Part shown: positions 1-9,703 of the stretch, piece by piece
Numbering within the stretch: the first letter of the stretch is position 1
Layout of the letters: each line of letters starts with the position of its first letter
Assembly: GCF_937873765.1 (NCBI RefSeq)
Contig: NZ_CALMZC010000009.1
Location: forward strand, 1 to 37,327
From: an uncultured Thiothrix sp.
GTDB lineage: Bacteria > Pseudomonadota > Gammaproteobacteria > Thiotrichales > Thiotrichaceae
Length of the DNA: 37,327 nucleotides
Direction of reading: 5' to 3'
Notes under the pieces: generated by a model
The model's input: only the letters and a program-made list of their open reading frames with translations
Databases searched by the model: none
Told to the model about the DNA's origin: nothing
Position numbers and translations under genes: made by a program

Positions 1-48
1 CTACCAGTTTACACCAGCAGGATCTTATACGTGGAAACTTCTAGCTAG

Positions 49-2841
49 TTACTTAATAAGTTCTTCCCATCCATGACTCCAATTGCATATACTGCTTAGT
101 ACAACATCCATGAATGCTTTCTTCATTGCAGTGTCGAAATCTCTATAATTATCTAATCCTGGCAATGTGTACAGGGTACTTATGCTATATTTAAACCATC
201 CTGAATAACTTAGATTGAATGAGTTATCAATCTCGCGTTTAAAGTTGTCCCAGTCATTTTGTGAACAATGAGGCGGTGATAACGACGGAATATGGAAGTT
301 GCCAGGACATGCTCCAAATTGGCTCCCCCATGATTCCGCCCCTATTTTAATTAATCGAATTCCACTCGAAACGCCTGCATTCAGTAATATTTTTCTATAA
401 ATCTCCCCTTTTTTGTTCCAATAAGGATGTGTTGGTGGTAGTAACAAACGATTTCTTGCTTCAGTAGATGAAGGAGTGTCAATTTTATATAAATAGTTAT
501 GTACTTGACTACCTTGAGTATCAGGCCAGCCTTCTCCAAAGGAAGTTTCAACCAAAGGATACCACCCACCTATGCATGGAACAGGTAGTTTCTCTAAAAG
601 GCGTAATAGAGTTTTATCATGCTCAGGATTTAATTGTTGATTTGTCATCAAACCCAGCCCCCACAATAGAATATCTTTACATAAGGCGGATTCATCACTA
701 TCGAAGGAAACAGGTAATAAGGGTGTTCTTTTGACTAATATATCTCTAAGAACAGTTTCTCGTCTGAATGGGTGGACTAATTTCGCATCTTGTAAGAACT
801 TACGATTGCTCAAATCATATGAGCCATTCTTGATGTGGATATTGTCATGAACAAAGGCCACAAATTTCCTCAGGGTTGGAGGAATTTCTTTTGCATCGTA
901 AAGTTCTTCTTCATCCCCCTGAGTTCTTCGTGGTACGAAATATATTAAACAATTCTTACTGCTAGAATAAAGTTGCCCATCATTGCCTAAAATAATTTTT
1001 CGATCTATCAGATTTATTATTGGTCTATTTTTAAATAAATCTGTAACATCAGACCAAAATCCATTCCAGTCAATATTTGTTTGCTTATGTAAATCTACAG
1101 CAATGCTTTCTAATGTATTGGCAACATCTCTAGCCTGTGGGTAAGAAGATATGTGATGTTTATCATATAGTCTTGTTATTGCATCTTTTTTGCAATCAAG
1201 TTCTTTAATGTAAGGCGAGAATTTGGCGTGCCTCCTAATAATGTTTGAATTTAATATCGTCGAATTTGAGACTTGAGGTAAGATGAACACCTTATTGAAT
1301 GAATCCCATCCGTGATCAGATAATGCCCAGCACTGATTGACAATTTTTATTTCTGATGTTTTTTCTGCTTCATTAATAAGTCGTTGCCAACGTTCTATGG
1401 CGCTTGTGTCATGACCATAGGGTGATAACATATCTATTATAGCTTTTGCTTCATCTATACCCTTTCCAGCTAAATCGTTATTAATGACCGATAGTGTGAG
1501 TTGTGCCGTTTCTCTGAGTAGGAAGCGATTATAGACAGCCCCGCCTGATGTGTCAGAGGATTCCGTATCTCCAAAATCAATATGTGTACGACTCATATCA
1601 CCAAAAAATGGGGCATTGATATGAGCTGCACAGCCGGTATCTAGTAGGGTCGGGAGAAAAATGCTTAGCATTCCTGACTCAGGGTTATCTTCGATTGCCA
1701 CGCCAATTGAAATAGTTGCTTCTTTAAGTAATGGCCATTTTCCGGGAAGTGTCCCCAGTGCTTTCTGGACATATTCAAAAGCATTTCCAGTTAAATTAAT
1801 TTCACGTTTCCATACCCAATATCGGTCACTAGTACTACTCTGTACGTCTGAAATGATGACTTCATGTCCATTTAATCTTTTTGTTTGAGTTCTTGAGTAT
1901 TCTCGTAACTCATTTCCTGAGTGTAAGACTAGTGTAGACACTCGTTCCAAAAATAATATAGTACTGGAGTTAAGCTCTTCTATTTTTAGAGTTATTAATT
2001 TACTGATTTCTAGATTTTTCAGGGGCAGTCTTATAAGTGAAGAAAACCCACGATTTTCGTACTCAGTAATTGTTGTGTTTTTGTCGCTATTACTTAATGA
2101 TATGGGTAAAAAGTAAGGCGATAGATAACGCATTTCTCGTTCAATCCAGCATCGCTCATCCATCTTTTCTTGTTCGGCCTTATGTTTGATCTTCTCACGG
2201 AGTTTTGATAATGGCCAATCTACCTTGATTTCCCCGATTAATGGTGAAGTAACACTATCTTGGCCATCTAGTATGCTAAAAAGAGATGTTGTTAATTCTT
2301 TGATTATTTTTTGGGAAAATGAAAAACAATATCCATCGAAAGTTGGATTTCCTATTTTAGCTCGTGAGTAGATTTCTGGTGAATTAGTAACTTCGAGTAC
2401 ACTTCGGAAACCGATGCCTTTGTTTCCTATCGACTCCTGCGGGTTTTTATCGCTTTGTCCAAGTTGTGACAAGCTGGTGAAATTTGATTTTGAAAATGGT
2501 GATCCATCATTTCCTATATACAAAACCCCGAAATCCTCTTCATCTTTCTTCAGAAAAATTTCGATTCGACCATGATCATTTGAGTAATTAGAAGTCGACA
2601 AAGCATCATGAGCGTTTTGTATTAGTTCAACGAGGAAACGCCCATGATATTGATGTTCAACCTGTTCTGTTAGACTGTGCAAGCTACGATAATTGGTTAC
2701 ACCTTCTTTCAATTCGTATAGAAAACTACGAATCTTACTATTTGTCGATCTAATAATTTCTTCTTCAGCAGCAGTGAATATTTTTTTTTCTTGGTTTGGG
2801 AGTTCTTGATAGGAGTTTTCATTGACCTGGAATTCCGACAT
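49..2841 (-). CDS. Sacsin/NO VEIN-type GHKL ATPase domain protein
   Basis: A 930-residue protein with an N-terminal histidine-kinase/Hsp90-type ATP-binding fold of the sacsin-like class. Visible motifs are ELIQNAHDA at about residues 73-80 (metal-binding Asn box), NDGSPF at 111-116 and the glycine-rich lid SIGNKGIGFRSV at 137-148. The remaining roughly 700 residues show no domain I recognise. Sacsin-like ATPases occur in eukaryotic chaperone-like proteins and in many bacterial defence islands; the substrate here is unknown. The start is supported by an AGAGGA ribosome site just upstream of the ATG. It lies downstream of, and in the same direction as, the RecB/DNA2 helicase gene, 218 bp away. 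The gene is clearly AT-richer than its neighbours, suggesting separate acquisition. The ATPase call is firm; any role is inference. Confidence 0.85.
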   Translation of the reverse strand: MSEFQVNENSYQELPNQEKKIFTAAEEEIIRSTNSKIRSFLYELKEGVTNYRSLHSLTEQVEHQYHGRFLVELIQNAHDALSTSNYSNDHGRIEIFLKKDEEDFGVLYIGNDGSPFSKSNFTSLSQLGQSDKNPQESIGNKGIGFRSVLEVTNSPEIYSRAKIGNPTFDGYCFSFSQKIIKELTTSLFSILDGQDSVTSPLIGEIKVDWPLSKLREKIKHKAEQEKMDERCWIEREMRYLSPYFLPISLSNSDKNTTITEYENRGFSSLIRLPLKNLEISKLITLKIEELNSSTILFLERVSTLVLHSGNELREYSRTQTKRLNGHEVIISDVQSSTSDRYWVWKREINLTGNAFEYVQKALGTLPGKWPLLKEATISIGVAIEDNPESGMLSIFLPTLLDTGCAAHINAPFFGDMSRTHIDFGDTESSDTSGGAVYNRFLLRETAQLTLSVINNDLAGKGIDEAKAIIDMLSPYGHDTSAIERWQRLINEAEKTSEIKIVNQCWALSDHGWDSFNKVFILPQVSNSTILNSNIIRRHAKFSPYIKELDCKKDAITRLYDKHHISSYPQARDVANTLESIAVDLHKQTNIDWNGFWSDVTDLFKNRPIINLIDRKIILGNDGQLYSSSKNCLIYFVPRRTQGDEEELYDAKEIPPTLRKFVAFVHDNIHIKNGSYDLSNRKFLQDAKLVHPFRRETVLRDILVKRTPLLPVSFDSDESALCKDILLWGLGLMTNQQLNPEHDKTLLRLLEKLPVPCIGGWYPLVETSFGEGWPDTQGSQVHNYLYKIDTPSSTEARNRLLLPPTHPYWNKKGEIYRKILLNAGVSSGIRLIKIGAESWGSQFGACPGNFHIPSLSPPHCSQNDWDNFKREIDNSFNLSYSGWFKYSISTLYTLPGLDNYRDFDTAMKKAFMDVVLSSICNWSHGWEELIK

Positions 2842-3059
2842 GAGATCCTCTGTTATATATAATTGCTGATGATGGTGGTTTTGTTGATGATAATCAAAAA
2901 CTTAATATGGTCATCATGACTGGTAAATGCCATCAGGAAACCATATGTAGTCTATATTTTATTCTATAGGAAATATACAGCTATTGCTCACATAATAGTC
3001 ACATGTAAGGTGTAGCGTTCTCGAATATTCTCTGATGGCTAGTGGTTGCTAACTTTTGT

Positions 3060-6000
3060 CTAGACATACCCCTCCAACCTCGCCAACACATTCACCTTTT
3101 CCATCTGCCCCAGTGAGTTCACCGGGGTACTGAACAGTGCCGGGTTGCCGACCACGATAGCCAGTGCCTGCGCACGGGAGATGGCGACATTGATGCGGTT
3201 CTTTTCGTACAGGAAGTCTATGCCGCGTGGTGCTTCGGCGGCATCACTGGTACACAGGCTGAAAAACACCACAGGTGCTTCCTGTCCCTGAAACCTGTCC
3301 ACACTCCCTACCCTTGCCTGCGGCATGGCCTGCTTCAGGTAGTTGACCTGATGGTTGTAGGGAGCCACGAACAGCATATCGTCCCAGCCGATGGGGCGAG
3401 ACTGGCCTGCCTTGTCGGTGAATGTGCGGGTCAGTAATTCATTGGCCAGTTCTGCAATCTGGTCTACTTCCTCTTCACTGGCTTGCGTGTTGCCCTCGTG
3501 TTCTACCGGAATGAACAGGACACCGGCAGGCTGATCCAGCAGACCGCAGTACCCTGCTGGTACGGGGATTACCTGATGGTTGTTGCCATGATGGCACTGG
3601 AGCTGGCCTGCATAGATGGCATCACTGATAAACTGGTTGACGGCCTGGTGCATCCGGTAGGTGGTGTCCAGGAAAATGCCCATGTCAGGGGGGACGACCG
3701 GATTATCCTTCAGCAGATAATCCAGTACGGATTTGCCGCTGTCTTGTGGGTGTGATCCCTGTGATGGCTGGCTTAACTGCATCTGGTCGCCCATCAGGAC
3801 CAGGTTACGGCAAGAACGACTGACGCCGATCAGGTTAGCAACCGATACCTGCCCTGCTTCATCCACAAACAGGTAATCAAACAGGCCAGCCACATCGTCA
3901 CGGCTGAAACCCCAGGCGGTTGTGCCAATCACACAACCGGGGCGGATATGCTCCGCTATCTGGTCATTCTTGATAACGTGGATGCCATTGGCAGCAATAT
4001 CATCGCCGGTTTCACTGGTACAGCAGCAATGGGCTTCAATCCCCTCTTTCCGGCAATGACTGGCAACCCCAACCAGCAGGTTGTTGATGGCTGCATGGCT
4101 ATTGCTGGTGATACCGACGGTTTTGCCCTGCCCCACCAATGCCGCAATGATGTGTTTGCCGGTGAAGGTCTTGCCCGTACCGGGTGGGCCTTGCAATACC
4201 AGATAGCTGCTATCAAGGCGGCAAACCGCAGCGATAATGGCCTGCAAGCGGTTGGGCGTATCCGCAGGGATGATGGTATTGCCTTCGTGACCTTGCAGGC
4301 GTGGTGGACGGCGTTGCAGGAAATCCATGATGGCAGCAGGGTAGCCCTGCCCTTGTGCATAGGCTGCTACCACGGATTGGATGGATTCCGGGATGGGTTT
4401 GGGGTTTACGTACTCGTTGGGCAGCAGGGACATGAATGACGGGACAGTCTTTCCCAACTGAATGACAACATTACCCGCGTTCAGGTCGCAGTGTTCTGCC
4501 AGCCAAGTGGCATCGTGGGTATCTGTGCCGTCAAACAGGAACATTTTGGGATCTTTGCCGCCAGAACCTCTGGGGCGTTTGAATTCCTGTGCTTCCACCG
4601 TGTAGGTGTAGGCGAGGTTCCTTGCTTTGGGGGTTGCTTTGAATGTTGGGGCATCTGTCAGGGTACAGCAGGCCAGACAATCAATATCATCCAGCAGCTC
4701 GTCATGGGTGGAAGCCTTGCGCTCGAATAGCCGCCACCAGACGGGCTTGGCTTCGCGGCGGTGGAATTCCAGTGTCCATGCCAGATGTTCTGTCAGGGCA
4801 GCCTGTGTGGGTGGTTCCTGTTCCATGCGTTGCAGGAGCTGGTCACGCAAACGGGTAAGTTCAGTAATTTCTTCTTTTTGATCCTTGTTGTCCGGCACTG
4901 TCGGGGCAACCCATCCAATGCCGTGGATAGCCTGCTGTTCCCGCAGCCATGCGGTCAGTTCCTGGGTGGATTCGCAGTCATCACGGTTGTAGTCCCGAAT
5001 GTCACGCAGAATTTGGGAGGTCTCCCACGTGTCACCGTCCGGCATCTCGCGCCAGCGTTCATACACCACCACAGAATCACCGCCGTTGCCGACAGCCGTA
5101 TCCCGCTTGCCCCGGTACAGGTGTTCTACATTCTTGATGGAATAGCGCGGTTCCCCCAGCAGCAGGTCGGTCTTGACGATGCGGTACAGGTCAACAAAAA
5201 CACCGTGGCGCAGGAGCTGGTCAACTTCGTGTTCACACACACCATAGCGTCCCATCAGCCGCTTACAGGCCGTCACTTCGTAACTGGCGTAGTGGTAGAT
5301 GTGCATATGGGGGTGAGCCTGCCAGCGTTGGTAAGCCCACTGGATGAAAGACTGGAATGCCTGTTTTTCCTGTTTCGGGTTGTGCGCCCAGAAATCCAGG
5401 AACTGGCGTTGCCCTGCTTCATCGAAATAGGTGTTGCCCCACAGGTACTCCAGCCCGCCCTCTTCCAGCGGAAACCCTTCAATGTCAAAGAACACATCGG
5501 CAGCATCATGGGGTGGCAGCAGAGCCAAGCCTTGGCCGTTGTCCGGTTTGAGGATTTCATACAGGGGTGGGATTTGTCCGGCACTGGCCAACTGGAGGGT
5601 GGCTTGTGCCTTGAGGTATTCAAAGCGGGTCTGCTGCATTCCCCGGATACGGGGTAATTCGGTGCTGGCGAGTGCGGTACAGGTATGGATACCGGCCTGG
5701 TTGAGTTTCTTGATCTGGGAACGGGTGATATTGGCAACACGGGAGAGGTGATCCTGTGTATCCAGCAGGTGTTCCGCGAACTGTGACCAACCGCCAAAAC
5801 TGGTGGAGTCTGCCGGGTCAGGCATCTGACTTGGGTGGAATGCCTGTTGTTGGGCAAGGAAGCGGTTACGCAGGGAACGGTAGTAATAGAGGTAATCTTC
5901 CACCTTGAGTATTTTGGCTTCGCCGGAGCCGGTGACAACAACCAGATGGAGAGGCTGTATCCCCTGAAGTCGGGTGAGCATATCGGTATAGCAACAGAGC

Positions 6001-6458
6001 TGGACGACCGCAGCGGGTTTGACCTTGAGTGAGAGTTTGGTGTCCCAGACTTCATAGTGGTAATCACCGAGCTGGCTGGAACCGGGGACTTTTACCAGAA
6101 AATCGACATAACCCCGGAAAGGTGACTGTTCAAGGGCAGCCTGATAGATGATGCCATACCCTGCCCTCATGGCCTCCCGTGTGGCTTGCTGGCGCAGGGG
6201 TAAACTGTTGCTGCCCAGTGCCTGTTCTGACAGGTCGGCAACCGTGAAGCCTTGTTCTAGGAATTGCTGGAGCTGGTGGGCTTCGTGTTGCAGGCCGCGT
6301 TGCTGGAGAACACCACCGAGTTCATCGGCGGGGTCTGGTTCGGGGGAACGGTCAGGGTATTCCAGGGCAAGGCGTTCCATCCATGAGGCAAAGGGGCTTG
6401 CCATGAAGGTGGTAATGTCAGAGGGGGAATAAACGAGTGTGCCGTTTTCCAGATACAT
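3060..6458 (-). CDS. TM0106-type RecB-like nuclease / RNase H-like / DNA2-family helicase fusion
   Basis: An 1132-residue multidomain DNA-processing enzyme. Residues about 1-200 form a RecB-like PD-(D/E)XK nuclease: GYVDF near 119 and EVWDTK at 136-141 supply the Asp and the D-x-K pair. Residues about 320-510 resemble an RNase D/RNase H-like exonuclease, with FFDIEG near 325 and a late YNRDDCEST. The C-terminal third is an SF1B (Upf1/DNA2-like) helicase: Walker A GPPGTGKT at 757-764, DEAG box near 866, GSVDRFQGQE and NVAISRA near the end. The family is annotated as TM0106 RecB-like putative nuclease; the biological substrate is not established. The ATG has an AAGGG site a few bases upstream. 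It probably unwinds and degrades DNA in concert with the UvrD-like gene upstream. Large plus-strand open frames over it are codon-bias shadows. Confidence 0.9.
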   Translation of the reverse strand: MYLENGTLVYSPSDITTFMASPFASWMERLALEYPDRSPEPDPADELGGVLQQRGLQHEAHQLQQFLEQGFTVADLSEQALGSNSLPLRQQATREAMRAGYGIIYQAALEQSPFRGYVDFLVKVPGSSQLGDYHYEVWDTKLSLKVKPAAVVQLCCYTDMLTRLQGIQPLHLVVVTGSGEAKILKVEDYLYYYRSLRNRFLAQQQAFHPSQMPDPADSTSFGGWSQFAEHLLDTQDHLSRVANITRSQIKKLNQAGIHTCTALASTELPRIRGMQQTRFEYLKAQATLQLASAGQIPPLYEILKPDNGQGLALLPPHDAADVFFDIEGFPLEEGGLEYLWGNTYFDEAGQRQFLDFWAHNPKQEKQAFQSFIQWAYQRWQAHPHMHIYHYASYEVTACKRLMGRYGVCEHEVDQLLRHGVFVDLYRIVKTDLLLGEPRYSIKNVEHLYRGKRDTAVGNGGDSVVVYERWREMPDGDTWETSQILRDIRDYNRDDCESTQELTAWLREQQAIHGIGWVAPTVPDNKDQKEEITELTRLRDQLLQRMEQEPPTQAALTEHLAWTLEFHRREAKPVWWRLFERKASTHDELLDDIDCLACCTLTDAPTFKATPKARNLAYTYTVEAQEFKRPRGSGGKDPKMFLFDGTDTHDATWLAEHCDLNAGNVVIQLGKTVPSFMSLLPNEYVNPKPIPESIQSVVAAYAQGQGYPAAIMDFLQRRPPRLQGHEGNTIIPADTPNRLQAIIAAVCRLDSSYLVLQGPPGTGKTFTGKHIIAALVGQGKTVGITSNSHAAINNLLVGVASHCRKEGIEAHCCCTSETGDDIAANGIHVIKNDQIAEHIRPGCVIGTTAWGFSRDDVAGLFDYLFVDEAGQVSVANLIGVSRSCRNLVLMGDQMQLSQPSQGSHPQDSGKSVLDYLLKDNPVVPPDMGIFLDTTYRMHQAVNQFISDAIYAGQLQCHHGNNHQVIPVPAGYCGLLDQPAGVLFIPVEHEGNTQASEEEVDQIAELANELLTRTFTDKAGQSRPIGWDDMLFVAPYNHQVNYLKQAMPQARVGSVDRFQGQEAPVVFFSLCTSDAAEAPRGIDFLYEKNRINVAISRAQALAIVVGNPALFSTPVNSLGQMEKVNVLARLEGYV

Positions 6459-6540
6459 GGTTGCCCTTGGGTGTGGTCGTTATTGCAGGGGGTATTGTAT
6501 AGGTTTTGGACAAAGTGGGAAGTGATGGGCCTCACTGCGT

Positions 6541-6630
6541 GAACGGGCTGCTACAGGTTCGCTGTATGCTCATCCCGCCGAAGGCGGGACAAGCCTTGCG
6601 CATCCCTGGCCTCTGCCGCGCTCCGCTTGG
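6541..6630. repeat. GC-rich hairpin repeat, copy A
   Basis: A short non-coding stretch between two minus-strand genes. It contains the hairpin CCCGCC-GAA-GGCGGG followed by acaagcc-t-tgcgcatccct. A stretch near 24708-24776 carries the same order of words (gggctgct, ggttTCGCT-like, catccc, hairpin, gacaagcc, tgc.catccct). It looks like a degenerate dispersed hairpin element of the REP type; no function is shown. Confidence 0.45.
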
Positions 6631-6637
6631 ATGGGTA

Positions 6638-9322
6638 TCACCAGTGTTCCCTGAAAGAGTCTCTCAATGGCTCTATAACTTCAGGCAGCTTGTTGTCGCA
6701 AGTCATGCCAAAATACGTGGCGGCACGGGTTGCACCAACATAGAGGTACTTGCCAAACAGATCCGGGATTTGTGCAGCCAGCCGATCAATCCCGACAAAA
6801 AACACAGCCTCAAATTCCAACCCTTTAATGTGCTGGACATCAAATACGCGGACTTCCGTTCCTTCCCCTAACGATTTACCTTCGGTGCAAGCCACAGCCT
6901 TCAGATTGACATCCTCCAGTAGTTCGTTGAGGGCTTCAGCGACAGGTTTTACTTCATCTTCATGGTTCACAAGAACAGCAATGGTCGGCATTTGTCTTAC
7001 GCTGCGTTCCACCTCCTGAATGCGTTCGCTTAGCCATTTGACAACCAGCTTGTTTTCAGAACATCCCTCGACCAGAACAGGTTCAAAGCCAGTATGCATT
7101 GCATGGGTAGGAACAGAACCCCTATTTTCAGTTTCACCATCCATGACCTGAAGTAAGTGGGAAGAAAATTCGTTTAGTTTCTGGCTTTGACGGTATACGG
7201 CTTGAACTTGCTTGATATTGATGCCTTTAGATACCCAGTTTACCTGGTCAAGACTTCTTACACCCCAGGTCGTGATTCGCTGGTTAAAGTCACCACAAGC
7301 AAAAAAGGAATTGGTCTCCATATGTGTCAGGTTTGCCATGCAGGCAAGCTGTATAGATGAAAAGTCAGTGGCCTCGTCTACCAGAACTTGGCTTTGGAAT
7401 CGGTCTGAAATTATTTTCACCAGTGAATAACGTGGTTGCTCAACATTTCTGCTGACGTAAGATAGGGATAGCATGGAGCGGGTATTTTTCAGCATCAACA
7501 GAATGATTCCATCCAGCTCCATGGATCCAATATGCTTGTTGTTGTCGGGTAAGGATTGATACCAGTTCCCGTCTTTGAATGACTGTTTGCGGAATTCACG
7601 ATAACTTGCAGGAATATCCGAAATATACCGTCTTGAAGGATTAACAAAACGTCGCAGCCCATTCTGGGTGGCAATATTTTCCCCTATTGTAATCAACATT
7701 TCATCAGATGGTAGGTTGGTCGCTAACCAGTTCTGCATTTTGGTTAGGTGGCTGCCCTTGGGAATGCTGCGTTTGAGGAATTTATATCGGGCCAGACTGC
7801 GGATGGCCTGATTATAGGCTTTCTCTGCTTTCTGAGCCGATGTTGTTGTGACAGATGGGGTACTTTCAGTATTTTCATCATCGAAGTCTTCATCACCATC
7901 TTCAGTTTCTTCATCCGCTTTCAGGTCATCAAGAAATACTGCCAGTTCCCGCAAGAACTCCTTGTTTTTTTTGAATGAGGTGACTAGACCTGTACGGATA
8001 TTTTTGTCTGAGACTGATTTTAGGTTGGTCAGGAGTTTGGCAATATCGGCTTCAACCGGTTCGATAGCTTGGTAAGCCCTGATGAGGGTGGCAGGTGTTG
8101 CATCAGAGACTATTGTCTCTAGCTTGTCGATAATGGAGGCATTACTCTCTGTGCGGAGAGATTTGAGCAGGGTGATGCCTTGCTGTAACTGGTCATAAAT
8201 CCGTTCAGCATGGAACTGACTAAAACTGTCAAACCATTCATTGGGGTACGTGCCTACGGCTAAGAGCAGTAACTGCAACTTCGGTTTGTAAATAAACTTT
8301 CCTTCAGAAGTGGCAGATTGCAGGATCCCCAACACATTACGAGCCAACTCACTCCGGTAAGAATCCCAGGTTCGGATACGTTGGTCGGATGCGGGTATCT
8401 GTTCCCGGTTGAACGCCTCTTTCACATAATGCTTCAGCAGGTCAGTGGGAGTGAACATCAGCCAGTGACTTGAATAATCCACCTTGCTCTCCATGATCTT
8501 ACGGACTTTGGCTTTTTCGTGGCTATCCAATAGTTTTGGGTCGATCTTTTGTCCTAGGCGGCGTATCAGGGTGGTTGTTTTCCCTGTACCGGGTGGCCCC
8601 AATATCAAGAGCTGGCTGTCCAAGGGTAGTCGGAATATTTCATCCTGGAATTTGTCCAGTATAGGCTGATCCCGCAATCCCATAGATATACGGACTTCAT
8701 GGTGCAGCCCTTCCAGAAGTTCTACTTCGCCTGAACCAGCAAGTAAAGCTTCAAGTTCGGAGGCACTATCAGTGAGTCCTTGACTGCTCAACCAGTCGAG
8801 TAGGGATGAAACGGTTATTGGGCCGTAATCCTCCCCTTCAAAGACACTGCGTTCAGAATCCCATTTGTTATCACGCGAGACTGGCCTAAATCCCGATTTT
8901 TCCAGCAACGTAAAGGTTGTTTTCTGGTCGCCGATCTCAACTGTAAGCTCATCGCAGACATCAAGGGCAGCTAAACGTCCAAATGCTGTTTTGTAACTGG
9001 CTAACTCGATGGAGTCACCCATCGGTACGGTATATTTGCGGGAGATGTAGATAGTCCGTTGGTGGCCATCTTCATCCTCAACGACTATTCGAGCTATAGC
9101 AGGTTCTTTCAGTAGTAGGTGATAGCCTTCTCTATTGCTACTGAATATTTGCCCTATTCTGTTGGCAGCATTAGGCGTGGTGAATGAATTGACACTGGCA
9201 AACGGAGCCTCGCAAGCATTGCTACAGGCGGCCTTATAGCCAAGCTCGGCTTTGGCGGCGATTTCGTCGAAAGTGTGTAACGCCTCTTCAGCGATGACCT
9301 TAATGTGTTGTTGGTCTGTCAT
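6638..9322 (-). CDS. UvrD/Rep-like superfamily 1 helicase
   Basis: An 894-residue SF1A-type helicase. Walker A GPPGTGKT is at 242-249, the Walker B/DEXX equivalent is LVDEATDF, and the C-terminal motifs are HIKGLEFEAVFF and YVGATRA. The first 240 residues precede the motor: residues about 100-140 (SYKTAFGRLAALDVCDEL) recall the pattern of the GreA/GreB C-terminal domain, which is only a resemblance. An acidic linker (EETEDGDEDFDDEN) splits the motor, where UvrD proteins carry inserted subdomains. The start ATG directly follows a TGA in the same frame (TGAATG) and has AAGGG seven bases upstream. The gene is followed after about 180 bp by the RecB/DNA2 helicase, so the two probably act together. 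No nuclease motif was found. Confidence 0.9.
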   Translation of the reverse strand: MTDQQHIKVIAEEALHTFDEIAAKAELGYKAACSNACEAPFASVNSFTTPNAANRIGQIFSSNREGYHLLLKEPAIARIVVEDEDGHQRTIYISRKYTVPMGDSIELASYKTAFGRLAALDVCDELTVEIGDQKTTFTLLEKSGFRPVSRDNKWDSERSVFEGEDYGPITVSSLLDWLSSQGLTDSASELEALLAGSGEVELLEGLHHEVRISMGLRDQPILDKFQDEIFRLPLDSQLLILGPPGTGKTTTLIRRLGQKIDPKLLDSHEKAKVRKIMESKVDYSSHWLMFTPTDLLKHYVKEAFNREQIPASDQRIRTWDSYRSELARNVLGILQSATSEGKFIYKPKLQLLLLAVGTYPNEWFDSFSQFHAERIYDQLQQGITLLKSLRTESNASIIDKLETIVSDATPATLIRAYQAIEPVEADIAKLLTNLKSVSDKNIRTGLVTSFKKNKEFLRELAVFLDDLKADEETEDGDEDFDDENTESTPSVTTTSAQKAEKAYNQAIRSLARYKFLKRSIPKGSHLTKMQNWLATNLPSDEMLITIGENIATQNGLRRFVNPSRRYISDIPASYREFRKQSFKDGNWYQSLPDNNKHIGSMELDGIILLMLKNTRSMLSLSYVSRNVEQPRYSLVKIISDRFQSQVLVDEATDFSSIQLACMANLTHMETNSFFACGDFNQRITTWGVRSLDQVNWVSKGINIKQVQAVYRQSQKLNEFSSHLLQVMDGETENRGSVPTHAMHTGFEPVLVEGCSENKLVVKWLSERIQEVERSVRQMPTIAVLVNHEDEVKPVAEALNELLEDVNLKAVACTEGKSLGEGTEVRVFDVQHIKGLEFEAVFFVGIDRLAAQIPDLFGKYLYVGATRAATYFGMTCDNKLPEVIEPLRDSFREHW

Positions 9323-9703
9323 TCAGCTACCCTTCTCCTTTCCCCGGATTTGTCCGGCAGTCAACCTGTGTGAAGCAAATTTGCTCTTCCTGCTTGGCAG
9401 AGACAGTGTTTGCTGATGGAAGTTGCTAACACAACAGCTCTCCCCACCATGAATATTTCTTTGAGTCTTCCAGACCCAAATGATAACCATGGCTTTCCGC
9501 TTACTTATGATCAAAACTGATGCTGTCTTATAATTTTTGAATATAACTGAACAGAATGTATTACTGATAGAATAATGTGGTGATTTCACGATTAAACTTA
9601 TTGCAACGCTTGTTTGGGTCAAGTTCGCTCCGTACATTTTCCCAGAGTGGCGAGAGGGGGCTTGATGGCTCATCCCGCGAGGGAGGGATGAGCCATGCCA
9701 ACA
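9323..9703. other. Gene-free gap with hairpin
   Basis: This 381-bp gap separates the E1/JAB gene from the UvrD-like gene. A 116-codon minus-strand frame covers most of it and stops exactly at the helicase start, but its predicted protein is low-complexity and unlike any family I know, so I do not call it. The middle (about 9480-9600) is AT-rich and could hold a promoter for the helicase genes; no convincing -35/-10 pair was found. Confidence 0.5.
9665..9696. repeat. Perfect 12-bp inverted repeat after the E1/JAB gene
   Basis: ATGGCTCATCCC (9665-9676) and its exact reverse complement (9685-9696) flank an 8-base loop. It begins 8 bp beyond the stop of the E1/JAB gene. There is no T tract on either side, so it is not a classic intrinsic terminator; it could stabilise the 3' end of the ubiquitin-cassette mRNA or be a REP-like element. 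Confidence 0.6.

Noticed and set aside
4761..5657. 298-codon plus-strand open frame
   Set aside because: Lies fully antisense to the RecB/DNA2 helicase gene, which has all family motifs; a GC-rich shadow.
9323..9673. 116-codon minus-strand frame abutting the helicase start
   Set aside because: Protein looks random and starts inside an inverted repeat; adjacency of stop and start is not enough.
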